Origin: Puffinus mauretanicus | Taxonomy: Eukaryota > Chordata > Aves > Procellariiformes > Procellariidae | Direction: 5' to 3' | Assembly (NCBI GenBank): GCA_023333565.1 | Contig: JAJKFH010000611.1 | Location: 372,001-436,000 of the forward strand | DNA: 64,000 bases | Part shown: positions 9,994 to 24,317 of the stretch, in pieces | How the letters are laid out: each line of letters opens with the position of its first letter | How positions within the stretch are numbered: position 1 is the stretch's first letter | Translations under genes and position numbers: made by a program | Notes under the pieces: model-generated | The model's input: only the letters and a program-made list of their open reading frames with translations | Told to the model about the DNA's origin: nothing | The model's database searches: none

Positions 9994-12900
9994 GTAAGTG
10001 GTGGTTATTTGTTAGGAATGCAGGTAATTTGTCAGTTTTCCACTGGACACTGTTGTTGGCACAGTTTCTGTTGTGAAACTCCATTTTAAATATAGAAACA
10101 GATATATTAAAAAGATATAAAAATTCTTCATTTCCCTTTCTGTCTAGTTAATGTTTTTCTCAAACTATTCCCTCTTTCCAGAAGATGTTATTACAGTTAA
10201 TAAAGTAGGCACCATGGTGTGGTGAGGACTACCAAAAAGAAGAAAAACTCCAAAATTCTTATCCATGGAAGCTGCTGATGGCTGCTTCTTTCTTTGTATT
10301 ACCTCTTTATGGCTGGTTGTGCATCATTACTTGCTTGTGTGTGTATTTATTACATTCTCAGTTATGTCATGGAATTTTTCTTCACGTTGAAGGATCACCT
10401 ACGAATATCACAGAAATGAAAGAGTATTGTTGCAATGCCAAATCTAAACATTTGCTCATGAATACGTGCCTTATGTTCAAAATCCTCTTGATGGCACTGG
10501 TGCCTTAGATATATATGCTCAGAAGCCCTTTCTTTCGGGTACCAAATCCTATTATCTAGGTTAGCTCATCTGTATTCAAAAGATCAATGTTGCGTTATTA
10601 CAAAGATCCTTTCAAGTGTAAAAAGGATGGCACTTCATTACAGAAAGTAAAAGAAACTAATCAAACTTTCTTGGTGAAATCATTGACTTTTTTAAGTAAA
10701 GGGCAAATTTAAGAATTTGAAAGTCCGAAATGCAAGAGTCTTACAGTTGAGGCTCTGTGCTGCTCTAACTTAAATCTCCTGTAACACAGTTCTTGGATTT
10801 TCATATAATCTGAATAAGGCAGTGGTGTAATGCAGCTCTCCTGATGGCTTCTGATTAAGCCAAGTTGCCATTTGCCCTCCTGGAATGTGGTGTACTATAT
10901 AGCTTTAGAGAACTGTCCGGTGTGCAAAGAGGGTTTTTATATGACAGAACAGATGAGATCATCTCTGTGTTTAGGACAGTTAGGCTGTGCCTTAGCACTG
11001 TGCAGATTTTCAGTATACCTGAAATCATAGTGGTCTTAATTTGAGTCCTTGTCTAGGTTGTCATGTATGGTTGTGCAAGTTGTAACAAATAATCACCTAT
11101 TTTCTCTCTTTTTTTTTTTCTCTCTCAGTTGTTAAAGGACAGCAAACAGTTGTACAGTTCCCTGGTTTATTACTGATAGCTAGCTCTCCTATCTCATGCC
11201 TCTTACTTGTAGCTTTCCAAATGCTTTGTTACAGAAATGGTTATTACCACTTTACATTGCCTGCAGATAGATACAGGGCAGAACCCAGACCACTGAGCTT
11301 CCACTCCTCAATGAATTGGTACTGATTAGCAGCTCATCTGTGAACACCTCGCTGTGAATATTTGTAATTTGTGCTAGATTTACATATATAACCTCCCCCC
11401 CCCCCCCTTATTTCCCTTGTCTGATTAGGTGACTTGTGTAGCTCACCAGCACTGGCAGACCTTGCCATTGAAAATGCTGCTCAGAATTCCCTTTTGGTGA
11501 CTGAGTGCTCAGTTCATTTTCATGAATAAATCTCTAGCATCTGATCATCCACAGAAATGAACATAAATGGGTTACGAATGCAGCCAAATCAAAATTCAGC
11601 TTTAGTTTGCATGCATATTCATGAATGTTTCTTCCCACCACTTCCTTTCTCACTGACAACTTGCATGAGTGTAACTGAGTTGGCAAAGTTCAGTGCAATA
11701 CCCGATCTTGCAGGCACTTAAAGCAGATCAGTCTGGCCAACTTATACCAGTTTTTACTTTGAACTTGAAGGAAGCTGGTTTGAATTCAGGACGTAATTGG
11801 GGGCTTAATGAAGTAATTTGGAAAAGACAGAAAATATGCCTTAAAAATCTGAATTAAGAAAGCAAAATCACTGAATTGCTTCAGTGATACACTGGGAATG
11901 AAGCAGACTAGCTTTATGGGCTTCCAGCTCCCTTGTTGTGATTAGTAGTTAATGGCATCACAGTACCTACCCTCTCTGTACTTCAGGGATTTTTTTTTTC
12001 TTTTTCTTTTCTTTGAGTTTCAGGTTCTCTAAAATGACCTGCGATGCATATGCTAGGAGAAAGCTAAAGAGAGTTGTTTTAAAATAGGAATCTTAAAAAT
12101 TCATCTTGTCACATACCTAGGAAGAATTTGCAGGAAGATGTGGCTGTAAGATGTAGTCTTGGATGCTGACATATCCACACTGAACTAAAGTAATTCTTCC
12201 AGTTTGTTCTTATTTGCTAATTAGTATTGAAATTAGTTTTTTGCGGCTAGTGTTTGCAAGATGTGTTGACCTGAAATCTGGGCACGCATTTCCTCAAAAT
12301 ACATGGTTAGAGTCCCGTTCTTGACTTTGGGGACATAGGATAGCATCATGCTGTGTTTAAACCTCATCTGGTCTTATGCCAGGGCATCTTTCTCTGTTTA
12401 TGAGCTATTTCATACGCATTGTGCTCTGCCTTCTGACATGGGAACTCTGGAGTGGATTCTCTTATTTCATTGTTTTGTGGATTTTTTTTTTTTTTTTTTT
12501 TTGTTTCTGAGAAAGCTGCATATACTCCTTGCATGCAAAGGAAGCTGAGACTTGTTTGTATGAGGAGAGAAAAATTCTTTCTCTAAAATTGGCTTCTATA
12601 ACTGTGGTTAGTTCCAGTTGAATTTCTCAAAATTAACTTCTGCAAGAGAAGTAAATATTCCTTCCCAGCCAATTTAGTTTACAGGTAACTATGTAAAAGG
12701 CTTCTCCAGGTAATCTGATTAAGATGAAATGAAAAGCCAAGGTACATCATAGTAAGAAAAAATATATTTGACAATAAGCTGGGATTCAGTGACTGTTAAC
12801 TTGCTTTGTATACAAGGTATGTATAATACTGTAAACTTGGGTGAGACTTAAGCAGTGTATAGGGCTCAAATTTCTGCACAGTGGTATACTTTACCCTAAA

Positions 12901-14649
12901 TGAAGGGTAAAATTGTTCAAATTGCATTTTTTACACTGTGCAAAACTCAGTGCTAAGTAGTTTTCAGCAGTGTGGGTATCTTAAGCTAGTGCTGAATAAC
13001 TTAGTTTTCAGCTTGATGTCACTGAATTGTCCAAGAGATTAAAATTTTCATGTTGTGGCCAAGGCGTTGATGCATGCTTGCTGTCCTGTCAGCGTATGTA
13101 GGATTTAACATGTGAAATGGCAGACCAGTTTTACATGGAGCACTGCTCTATTTATTTTTTGCTCTGTATTACAGAACTTATTAATTAAAAAATCAGTGAT
13201 GATACAATCTGATGCGTGGCAGTGATATTTTTTTTTAAAATTCTTCAATTACGGTAAAGACACTGATAGCATAAGGCACTCTAGATTGCTCTCCCTGTGG
13301 TGACTCCAACTATAGACTTTTTTGCTGGGGGTTGGCGTATTCACATAAGCACACCAGTCCAGCCCTTGTTCCCTTGCTAGTATGTCCAATAAAGTGAGCT
13401 TGACCTGTGCCAACATCCATAGGGTTATGTATTATATGTCACTTTCAAAGTGAAAGTCAGGAGGGCCTTATGTGACATATCTTCTAGTATTAATGAACCA
13501 GGAAATACCCAAATAAGGGTGCCGCTTTGAATGATGGACTCCTGTTGCCATTTAATTATCAGTGACAAAGACTTTATGAATAGGAGTACTCTGATGTACT
13601 AAAAAAACCAAATAAATCTCTAAGCTTGCTTGTGTGAACAAAATTGCTTCAGAGTATTGCATGTGACTTCTACCTCATCCTGTTTAAAACTCTTATTAAG
13701 TATATGTACCGGTTTTCTAGAGCTCAATAGTGTAACACTTATTTTGTCTAGTGTTGGGAAGAGATTCCCGTGATACACTTTACTTAGTTTATGTTCATTA
13801 AGAGATTACATTTACAAAACAATCTTGGTTTTCTGGTTGTTCGATAACTATTTAAAACTGGTTAAAAGCATAGAGTATATGGTTAACTGTAGGATGACGA
13901 AATAATGCCATCAAATTGTATTTATTCAGTTGGTTTCAGACGCCTAAAAATGGACTTTGCTTGTGGTTTCAGCATGCAAAATGCTATTAACATCACCTGT
14001 AAAAATCGGTCTGGACTTCTCTCTCTGTGAAAAGAGACCTTCTTATACTTTTGATCATATTATTTAAGCCAACCTATTAATGAACATGCAAAGAGGTGAC
14101 AACATAGGTCTCAGTGCTATAACTGCTTCTCAAATCGGAGAAACTTTCCTCACATGGATAGTGCCATTTATTGGAGTCATAATTTGCTAATTTAGCCATA
14201 GTCATGGTGGCGCAAACAACCAGTAATGAAAGAAATTAGTCATCGCATTAAAATTATGTGTATCATAACCCTCACCTTGGGAGGTGTGGTATGGATTTGT
14301 TCATGTCAGTTCATGTTCTCCATTATGTATCCAATAAGTTTGAGTATAATGCAATTTTTTCTCTTTAGTTTGTTTAAAAAATATTTTTTAATTGGAGAGA
14401 CAAAATTAGTCAAACATCTCTGTGCTTGTCTTCATGCTCTCTGTTCCACTTATATCAGCTGGACATTGAACTCAGTATTTACAGAGGCTGGCAGAAATTT
14501 ACAAGTGGGGAATCCAGGTAATAAACATATAGAGGTCACAGCATGCTCTAGAGCTGGGCAGGTAACATCTTACCACTAGCACCACAGTACTGTGATCATT
14601 TTTCTTTGGTAGTTCTGTAAGGTTTTTAACTTTCTGACTTTTTGTCTAG
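9994..14649 (+). other. Candidate intron; no gene seen
   Basis: AT-rich DNA with homopolymer runs (T at 12481-12502, C at 11395-11407). No exon or repeat family was recognised. Frames at 10278-10508, 12348-12548 and 14226-14579 are hydrophobic, T-rich and unsupported. A 9-bp inverted repeat lies at 13434-13480. Confidence 0.4.
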
Positions 14650-14691
14650 GGATCGGAAAATAGTGACATTTTACAAGGAATGATACTGGAT
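14650..14691 (+). CDS. Candidate 42-nt exon, unknown protein
   Basis: A micro-exon with a good acceptor (pyrimidine-rich tract ending ctttttgtctag, AG at 14648-14649) and a good donor, GAT|GTAAGA, at 14691/14692. It is exactly 14 codons, G-S-E-N-S-D-I-L-Q-G-M-I-L-D, and phase 0 is the only open reading of the three. It joins in phase to the segment ending at 9993. Tight splice sites around a single open phase are the support. A decoy exon remains possible. Confidence 0.4.
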
Positions 14692-17600
14692 GTAAGATTT
14701 TTGTAAAGCAGAACCAGTGTTTGGCAGCATTTGATAGCTGGTCATTCAGACATGCTTGTAAGCACGCCGTTTATGAGCACGCAACTCCTCGTCATGTCTT
14801 CCTTGTTTAAGCTGCTGGAAAAAAACCCTAGACCTAACGTGGGTGTAGCTGAGTTTTTTCGAATCGTTGTGTAACAGAAGTGGGTGTTAGACCAAGGCCG
14901 TGTATTTTAAAATGTCAGCAGTTGCGTCTATTATCTGTCAAGGTTGAACTGTCCTTGGCATCTGCCACTACAAAGCTCTGTCCCTTCTGTCAATTTTTTA
15001 ATTCCTGTATTTTCTTTTCTTTTGTTCTTTATTACCTTCCACGTTGCACTGGGTAAGACCAGACTCCTGCCTACCACTTTGAATAGTAAGCCTCCCTTCT
15101 TCAGACCTACATATCTGTATAGGCTGCTTTTTCATGTTTCTCCAGTGTTTGTCATTACTCTCTGTAATACTCATCAGATGACTGAGGAACAGGACTAGCT
15201 GACGATGCCTTTTTAAAGCTGAAGATTTGGGCTAATGTTATAGTATAATAGAAGACAAAAAAGAAAAGGAAAGAAAAGATGGCTCAAATGAGGCTCTAAT
15301 CAGATATACTGACAGAATTTAGTCCCTAATTTATGATGTTGACTGTGCTCTGCTCACAAGTGGCTTGAGTTGAGAGATAACATCTCCCTTTAATATAAGC
15401 AGTAATTCTAAATAGGACTGTGAACTTTGCTGGTACAACTTGAACAAAAAATTGGAAAAAAGTGATTGTATTTCCTAGCTCTTACTCCTTGCCCTGCCAC
15501 AAACACAGCTGACTTTCAGTGTTGGTTGGGTGACTTGAAGTTTTTCACCACTCATTCCTGCTTCCCCATCGCATCTTGGCTAGTCTTACATCTCCTTTGC
15601 ACAGCGAATGCTAAACTGGCTGCGTTGTGCTCGAGGTGAGGCGTTGGAGACAGCAACCCTGAAATAAATTATTGTGAATATGATATTTGATAGTCCAACT
15701 ACTCTATCGTCAGTTCTGCCCTTCATGCCAATAATGGTCATTGGAGAAAACTGAGCATAAACTAGTATTTACCTTAAGGAGAGAAAGTAGCATCTTTCCC
15801 TATGTATTATGATGGGTTTACTTGGGGTTTCCTTGTATTTCCTGAAACATCTGGTATTGGCTGCTATCAGAAATGAGATGCTGGATTAGATGAACATTGG
15901 ATAATTGTGGGTTTTGTGGTTCCCTCCCCCCGCCCTCTCCAAAACATTAGCAACAAATGTACTACATAGGTTGTGCAAGTATATTAAAGAGTAGAAACAT
16001 GTCTTGGGCTGAGGTTTTGCATGATTAACTATCCCATTAGAGAAGATTTGTAAGAACACATACAAATGTAGTTAGTAATTATTAGGTTGTTGGTGGGCAA
16101 TAATTGAAGGACAGTAAAAAACTACTTTCTCTTACTTAGCAGTGATTGTATCTACAGTTTTTAACACAATTTCTAAATTACGTGTTAGATGTGCTTTTAT
16201 TCCCTACTTTTTTTGTGGGTATTTACGTTTTATCTAGTTTGCTCAGGTCATGTGACAGTTCTGTTACAAGTGTCCTTGGCACTCCTGCCCTAGAACAGAA
16301 TGTGCTAAAGGAAATAAATGGAAGTATCCTATTTTTTTTTTTTTCCTATGGCTTCTATTTGCCGTTTCTGTCACTGTTATATTGCAGCCTTAGAGGATAC
16401 AGGACTGAAATCCTCTGCCATTTTACTGTGACTTATGAAGGCTAAAGTAGAGTGCACAGAGCTATCAAGCCAGATTGCAAGTTCTTTTATGGGGCTGTTT
16501 TCTTTACATTTCAACATTTTATTTGCTCTCCAACTGTTTTGACTGATTCATCATCTTCAGGTGTTGATTTCAAGGGGAACGCAGTGCTTGATCTAAAGAA
16601 GGACGCAAATAAATGTGGATTGTATCTGTAGCTTGATTTTTTTTTTTATGCTCAAAGTAGTCTTACTATTCTTCTACAAAAGTAGCAAGAATTGAAGGAA
16701 AAACAATTTTTTTTCACTACAAATGTATGTTATTATTATCCATCCTTTGTAGAATATGATCCTATTTAAAGAGGTGTATTAAAAATACTTTTTTGTATTT
16801 TTAGACCTCTTATTCTGACTCTAGGCAAATGACTTGTACAAAACCTAATGAAGGCCAAGCCAGACATAACTGGCAAGTGGATTTATTCAATTTCATAGTA
16901 AGTTAAGCTATGATTTTGGTCTATTTGTATTTTAATATAAGGAAATGAATCCACTACTTAATTTTTTACCTCTTAAACGTATTGTCCATAGCTTAAAATT
17001 TGTCCTTGAACTGCCTGGCTCCTCTTCCTGTGTCTTGATTTTTCTGGTGCTGTGTCCCATGTGAATTAGAGCAGCTAACTTGTGCCACTGGTACATGGTA
17101 GTAGAGGACTTTGTCATCAGAGGATTTCGTTTGACAAGAGCAGGATGTTTCTGTATCTCAAAACACTAATGCCTTAATACTAGCTTTACTTTTAGGAAGC
17201 ACTTTATTTCAATAATAAAGTTCAAAAGGTTCACTCCTTGGGTTCAAAAGGGACTCCTTGGAATGTTTGGGGTATTATAAAAATTCTACGCCTGATGGGT
17301 TTTAAAAACATTAAGAGCATGTGTATAGTTCATTTATATCAGATCTTCATTTTGTTTAGCCACGCCCTTTCCTTGGTGTATTAGCCATGTGTCAGGGACC
17401 AGCTATCTTAGCGTGCAAAACCAGCATAGGCCAAATCCCTAATAGCTTAATTTTCTATGTCATATGCATTGGTGAGGGGGTTTAGAGTGCAGTCCCAAAA
17501 TAGCTTTGATTCTGGTAAAGAGCTGTGTCTGACTAAAGTTAATTTTCTTCTTCATTATGATTTTGACTCATGTGGCCCTGCCTGCATCTGGGTTTCCTGT

Positions 17601-20600
17601 TAATCCTTACAAAAAAAATAACACAAGATACATCCATATATTCTATTAAGCCTGTCTTCCCATCACTTTATCTCATTAACTGCTTGATCACTGTCAGAAA
17701 AAAATAATCTTCCATTAGCTCTCAACTTCAAAAGACTCAGATTTTCAGATCAAACAGTCCTTCAACAGCTGTTTAAAAATCTTTAAATCCAAGAGGTTAA
17801 CTTCAAAGAACACCTTGTGGGTGTTCTGAACTCAGTTGACAGGTAAACAGTAATTTATGACCATTAATATGCATTAATGAAATGCCTTTAAACCACAGGC
17901 AATCTCTTACTCTTTTCCTTTTGATTCTAGTGGCAGGTTCCTAGATTGACAGCAATACAAGTGGATGGCTTAATTAGCCATGGAGCAAGCAGTGACATTC
18001 TAGGCTTCTTACAATACCGTTCTACCAACATGCTTAAAATATGCTTCATTTGGAGTGGCAAGCTACTCCAAATAATAAAGGAATAGCTTGGTTATAGGCC
18101 TTTTTGTTAAGGCTAGTCAAATTTAATTTTGAGGCCAGTTGGCTGATGTGCAGTGGAGCAAAGCTTATCAACAGCCGGTGTTCTAGGGGATAGTGGAAAG
18201 GAGGAGCAAAACCAGATGATTTTGTGCTCTCCCATACCCATCAGACGATTATTTATTCCATAACTTGGGAGGTCTAACTGTTCCTTGTGCTATGCTGCGG
18301 AAACTCATGAGTGATTTTAGAGAGAGTACGCAAGAACGAGTGGCAGTTGGGAAGAGAATGTGGGTCTTCTGGCACAATTGCCCCATATGCAAGTCCAGCC
18401 TGTTTCCAAATGCTTGACTGTGAGTATCCAAGGAAAACTGAAGTGCTATGCAATGTGGTCTGATTAAATGGATTTATTCCTTACCTCCGACATTTGAAAC
18501 CCATCACCTGGTAAAATGCTGAGAATTTTGGATGTTTTAAAGAAATGCAAAGTTAGTATTTGACTGTTAATTTTTTTTTTTTTTTTGAGGGAGAGAAGAG
18601 TCTTAATAGCCAAAATGTAATGTGGCTGATTGCATACTGGTAAGCTACTTCGGCAGTTTCATCATCCCTGTTTCCTTCCATGGCCTGTCATCTGTTCTGT
18701 TGTGGTTTAACCAGCTCTTATGATCCCCTCCGAAACAACTTAAGTTCTGTGGTAGCCAGGGCAGTCCCCTGATCTCTTCTTTACTGTCACAGAGCTGTTT
18801 TGAAGTTTGTTAAACTGTTTTCTAAATAGTAATTAATTAGAGACTTTAGAGATAAAGAACTCTGCATTTTTTTAGATTATCCATTACTAATCGGTATGGG
18901 TTATAAACATTATATGTTTGACAACAACTAAATCTTTCTGGGGCACCTGTTCCATTGCTTTACTCTTGAGGTTATTCATTTAAAAAGACAAACAAACACC
19001 TCACAATTTTGGGCATGCTTCATATCCAAGGTTGACAGAGTATCATAAGAGAAGAGAAAACAAAAATTGTTGAGTAATAAAGACCAAGAAAGGGAAAGGC
19101 TCACTACTTAAACTGTCTCATTAAGTGTCCGGTTGTTCCATACTTAGTCTCAATAGGACCTAATCTCACATTTGGTCCATTACTTTAACTGGGATGTTTC
19201 AATTTTGAGTAGGACTGGTAGAATTTGTTAGAGAGGATGTGCCATTTACAGATACTGGAATACTTGATACTTCATTCACTCTCATGTGTGCCGTATGAGT
19301 GAATGAAGGGATATATATTTGCATAGAGTATTTTGACATCAAATTGCAACCTGAGCAGGTAGGCTCTGCAGTTCAGTGGGTTTATTACCTGCTTCTGTTT
19401 TGGTAATACCAGAACCCTCAAATCAAGAATTTAGACTTTTCTTTCTAAAGCATGAATGTTTTGGAATAAGCCCAAGTGATCTGCTTTGATTCTGCTCATT
19501 CTTCATGTTCCCTAGCAGATGGCTAGGTGGCATCGGGTCTCTCATCTTGGCAGTATGGCTGCAACTAAAATTTAGCTGGTAGGGAAGAAGAGGAAACAGA
19601 GCTGTATCATTAGGTTATTAACAACCTATGAAAGAAGCAAATTCAGATCACTCTCCTGTTTCAGAAGAGGCTTGAGAGAGAGTTCTGCTGAGATGACTGC
19701 TTGTCAGTCCTGCCAAAGCTTGGAATGGGGCAGCCTTCTCAGTGCCTTCTACAGGCACAAAAGGGAAGACAGTAGGTGTGAGAGGGGCATTTTCTAAGTG
19801 AAAAATTAGAACTGATGTGAAGAAAGCCACAGGAAACACAAATCAAGCAAGTTGTAAGAGGCAAACTGTTCGGTGCTCAGCTGGATAGAGTCTGCATCAG
19901 GATTTAGCTTCCGTCATGCCATTATCATTATCCAGTCATTATGATAATAAAATGGGCTATCAAAATAGTACCCTGTCAGGATATTACTAGGCAGTCTCCC
20001 AAAGGAGAGGTAAAAATACTTTTACTTATGATACCTAAATTATTCAGTAGAACATAATCCACTAGGAATCCAGGCCTAAGGAAAGGAAAATAGTAAAGGT
20101 CATAGCAGATCATTGCTTCTGACATTTGTGATTGTGTGATCCTGAATGGAAACGTCTGAATTATATTTTTCTGGGAGACAGATGTTAGTATGTCCCTCTA
20201 TGGGGATGGGAGAAAAGAATATTGCTTTTAGTTAGTAAGAAACATTAATACCACTGTTTTAGAGCTTTCCTCTTTGAAGTTTCTGCAAACGTTTATTCTG
20301 TTGCATAAGTAGTTTTCTCAACACACTATGGGATTTTAATTCTTTGGACTTTGGTGCCTTTTATATAACAGCTCAATCTTGTATAACAGTAAAGGCGGGG
20401 GGGGAAATTCCTTCCATGATCACTGGAAGTTCAAATGGTGGTGTAAAGTGAGATACCGTCTAACATCGGCTTATCAGAACCATAATGATGCCATTGCTGG
20501 AATGGAGTGAACAGAGAAAAGATTTAATCAAAGACAGTTCTGTTCAAGAAAACCTTAAGCAATTTCACCCATAAGAATACTTTTGAGCTGAGGATCTTGG

Positions 20601-20645
20601 GAAAAACATTTCAAAATCTTTCTTTCTTCCTCTTTACTCTTTCAG
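14692..20645 (+). other. Candidate intron; no gene seen
   Basis: AT-rich DNA without recognised repeats apart from homopolymers. It contains small perfect or near-perfect inverted repeats at 18048-18073 and 19270-19308. Frames at 14944-15198, 16146-16445, 16932-17117, 18249-18431 and 19648-19839 are unsupported. Confidence 0.4.
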
Positions 20646-20679
20646 ACTTGCAATATTTTAGATAGTAGACGGAGCAGAA
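20646..20679 (+). CDS. Candidate 34-nt exon, weak donor
   Basis: A very strong acceptor (cttcctctttactctttcag, AG at 20644-20645) precedes an open phase-0 reading, T-C-N-I-L-D-S-R-R-S-R. Using the weak donor AGAA|GTAACC at 20679/20680 gives the 0-to-1 phase step needed to join 14691 to 24318. If instead the exon runs to the stronger donor CAGTG|GTAAGT (near 20730), an in-frame TGA is met, giving a poison or terminal exon. The acceptor is convincing; the end is not. Confidence 0.25.
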
Positions 20680-23600
20680 GTAACCCATTGTGCTCGTCAG
20701 TGTTACAGTATAAATGATTTCACACAGTGGTAAGTGAAACGTCCTAGTATGTGGAATCAAGATTTCCATGCACTAGGCTGGCCGTGGTCAGCAGAGAAAG
20801 GTGGTCTTACACAAAAGATCCTATAACCTCAGGTCCTGCCCCTATAGCTGTATGCCGAAGTAGAGGCTCTTAACTGGGTTTATAACTAAATAATTAAGTA
20901 AATGGTTAAACCCATTTCTAACATGAACTGAATCCAGATGCCTTTCAGATGAACAGTACATCAGAGCTTATACATTCTTCAGATTCACCCCTATAGTTAC
21001 ATAGTCCAAACTGTATGTACAATAAAGCTCCTGGTGTGTGGCATGTGACAGTAGAACAAATATCTGTTTTTATTTTCTTCATAATACTGGTTTTGCATTC
21101 AGTTGAACTGATAGCATGTGATTTGTCAGTGAATAAATTATAATTCAATGTGAATATTTCCTGTTCTTCCAAGCACTGGGCTCTGCCAGCTTAAAGTATT
21201 TTAGTCAGTCAGTCTGAACAAGAAAGCAACCAAATCTTGAGTAATAGACAACCCAAAGGCACAATTTAGGTAACTCAACTGGACAGTGTTTTCAAAAAAA
21301 TATGGGACTCTGGATTCATTTATTGATTATTTTTATAGTTTACATGTATGCTATAGTGTTTTTTTCTTTTTTTTTTTCTTTTTTTTTTTTCTGAACGATA
21401 TTGGAACTTGAGGATTTTCATGTGAATGTCTGCCACCTGCAAAGTGACTAGTTCCCATGGCTTTCAGAGGTATTTATACATTGAGTTTCTTTTGACCTCA
21501 GTAAGAATTAGTTGCTAATACTTTCAGGGAATTAAGGTTAAGATACTCAGGAGCCAAACAGCCGTTGAAATCCATTAGGAAGTAGGCTCCTGAGATGTCT
21601 TTGAAATCCAAACTTACATTCTGTGGATAAGTGATTGCCTAGCAGTAGTCTGTGTGGCTCTGAGAGGAGTGCCGCTATCAGTGACATAGGCAGAAACAAA
21701 GAAAACAAAGGCAAGGAAGAATACTTTAAAATCAGATAATGGCACATGGATTCAAACATACCACAGAATTATTAAAATGTAGCATGATGCTGCAGAATGC
21801 AAAAGCAGTGAAAATTGAAGCCTCACTGACTCTGGCTTCAAACAGGAACCTCTTTTGCAGTGTAAGAAAAACTTTAGAAGGCAGACATGAGAAAGTGATA
21901 GTTTAGCTAAATTGCGGGTCAGTGTCAAAACATGGAAGAACCAACTTTTTTTTTTTTTATTAGAGTGTGCCAGGAGTGGCGATCCAACAGCTTGACTTTT
22001 AGCTCTAATAACAAGACTACAAACGTCCTAGTCTGAATAGACTTTTTTTGATCTTAACATGGATCATGACATTTACTGAAAGAAAAATGTTACTTGTTTA
22101 TCTGGGCTGGTGGCTATTTGGTAGCAGGGATTGTTTGGGGTACCGTATTAAGGTTACTGTTGACTGTTGCCTGCAGCAGGAAAGGGCCTGCAAATATTTG
22201 GCTGCTTCTCGCAGTTTTTGCCTGTGGTTGTTCAGCCATGTTTTTACAGAGTTCCAAAGTCCGTTTGCCTTTACAGTGCATTTCTAAGATTGTTTTGTGT
22301 TTACTCTTTGGTTTTTTTTTTTTCTTTGAAATTGGCTCAGCTTCTCCTACCAATATGACTTTTTTCCTGCTCTGTGGTAGAATACCAGTAGGCATTACTT
22401 CTGTTAGAATATTATGAGCAATATGTGACCAAAAGAATTGTTAAAAGGGAGGACGCACATTTAGCAGGTGAAACTTTCCATGCCACCAATAATGAAGTCA
22501 CCTAGAAGAAGTTAGCAGAAATCAAAAAGCCATGTGCAGTTTTTCTTCTCTTGCTAGTGGTCCCATATTTGAACTCAGAAAAAAAAGTCTGCAAGCAGCT
22601 GTGGTTTGGTGATAGCCTTGTCTCTCCTGACAGGCTCTGGCTTCAAAGCTGTTGACTCAGCAGCTGAAAGTTCAGCAACATGGCATGCTGTTGGCCATTT
22701 GAGGTTTTTCTTTTTCCCCAACTCCTTAAAGTGTATAGTAATGTTCAGGTATATTTCTGTAGTTGTAGAGAAGCAGATACATTCTATTCTTTACTACTAA
22801 ATACGTTTCCTTCACTCACTTATCAGCAAAGACTTGGAAGTGACTGGAAAGGATTGCAGTGATAGCAACAGAATGCAGAGAATAAAGATGGCAGCCGATA
22901 GGGTGTGATGACTAAAAATGAAGTTGTTCTAATTCATGTTTGGGTATTAAAACATGTGGCACCTGCACAGGTATTCAAACATAACTAGCTAACTAAATTG
23001 GGCAAAGTGGTATGAGGCATAATTAGCAACTCACTACAGTCCTTTCAGCCAAGCTGCCTCTTGGAAAAGAAAATAAACCTTTAAAATATCAACAGTGTAT
23101 CATGCATAGTCAATATTTCAGTTTCTGTTGTTTTTATGAAGCAGATTGGAGTGGGAAAAGTCAAAGCCAGTTCAAAAAGAGAGTTGAAATTACATTTGTG
23201 GAGATAAGATGCTTTGCTTGTATGTTGTTTTCCCTTGTTCTCTAAACCTTTGTCATTCTTGGTTTGTTGACATTAATTACACAGGTATTTCCACTCTGTC
23301 AACTTGATTGTTGCAGTTGTCCCTCTTAGTTCACTTTTTTTTTTTCCCCCTTCTCTCTCTCCCTAATGCTTTTGAATCTAAAACTCACTGATCCATAGTT
23401 CTCAAGCTCTCAAGGTTCAGGCTCTAAGCTCACAGATCATTTATTACCTTAGCCTTTACTGTTGTGTTTAATCTTCTTGGATGGGCTATGTTAACACATC
23501 TCTTGGTGTTCAGTATCATAGGAAGCTAGCATATGGAATTCGAATGGAGGATCAAACCGATGCAGATCAAGTATCCGTTATCTAAGAACAGCAAGTAAAT

Positions 23601-24317
23601 GTAATCATTAAGGTCCTTATGACTTTTTTCTTTTTATGTGATTTTGTGACTGACTACACAGTGTCATACTTAAAGCCATAAGCTGTTTGCTATCTTTGGG
23701 TCTGTGTTATGTCTATGTGCTAGCAATATAAGTTAGTATTTTCTTTGACAGTTTGGATATAGTGGAATACAATTATGCTGCCATCCCAGCTACAGTGAGA
23801 GAGTGGTCTGGAGTAAGCCATAAGCTGGCCATTTTCTTTTTGTACATGCTTATAAGGAACCTGCATGAAAGTTAAAATGTTTGAACAAGGAGGATCAAAG
23901 TTCTCTAGAAGACTTTAATCTCTTCTTAGATACTTTCCTGTACCCAAGTATGAACTAGGGTGAAGCCCTGAATTATAACACGCTGTCATAAGCTTTATGC
24001 CCCACTAGCAATGTGTTTGCAGAACAGTGCTCTAAGCGTGGTTGAAATAGTTGTTATTCAGGTAGTATCCCAGAAAGCCTTTTGCTGTAATTTTCATTTT
24101 CAAATGAGTTTACTTGTTTTGTTTCGTTGGTTGGTTTTTACAGTCTTATTTGAGGTATGTGAAGTTACTCTGACTGGAAAGAGATTATCTTTTTTTGATC
24201 AGAACTTTTTGGTGATTTATTTCAGGGAAATGACTAGCTTTCCGGAGCTTTAACTCTTACACATTGACTTGCAATAATTTCTTGCTTCCAAATGTATTTA
24301 TTTTCTGTCAATGATAG
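20680..24317 (+). other. Candidate intron; no gene seen
   Basis: AT-rich DNA with T-rich runs at 21359-21391 and 21945-21960. Overlapping frames in 22048-22417 on both strands are T/A-run artefacts. No repeat family recognised. Confidence 0.4.

Noticed and set aside
14226..14579. 117-codon plus-strand frame
   Set aside because: Hydrophobic T-rich reading with no splice sites bounding it; it ends shortly before a better-supported candidate exon.
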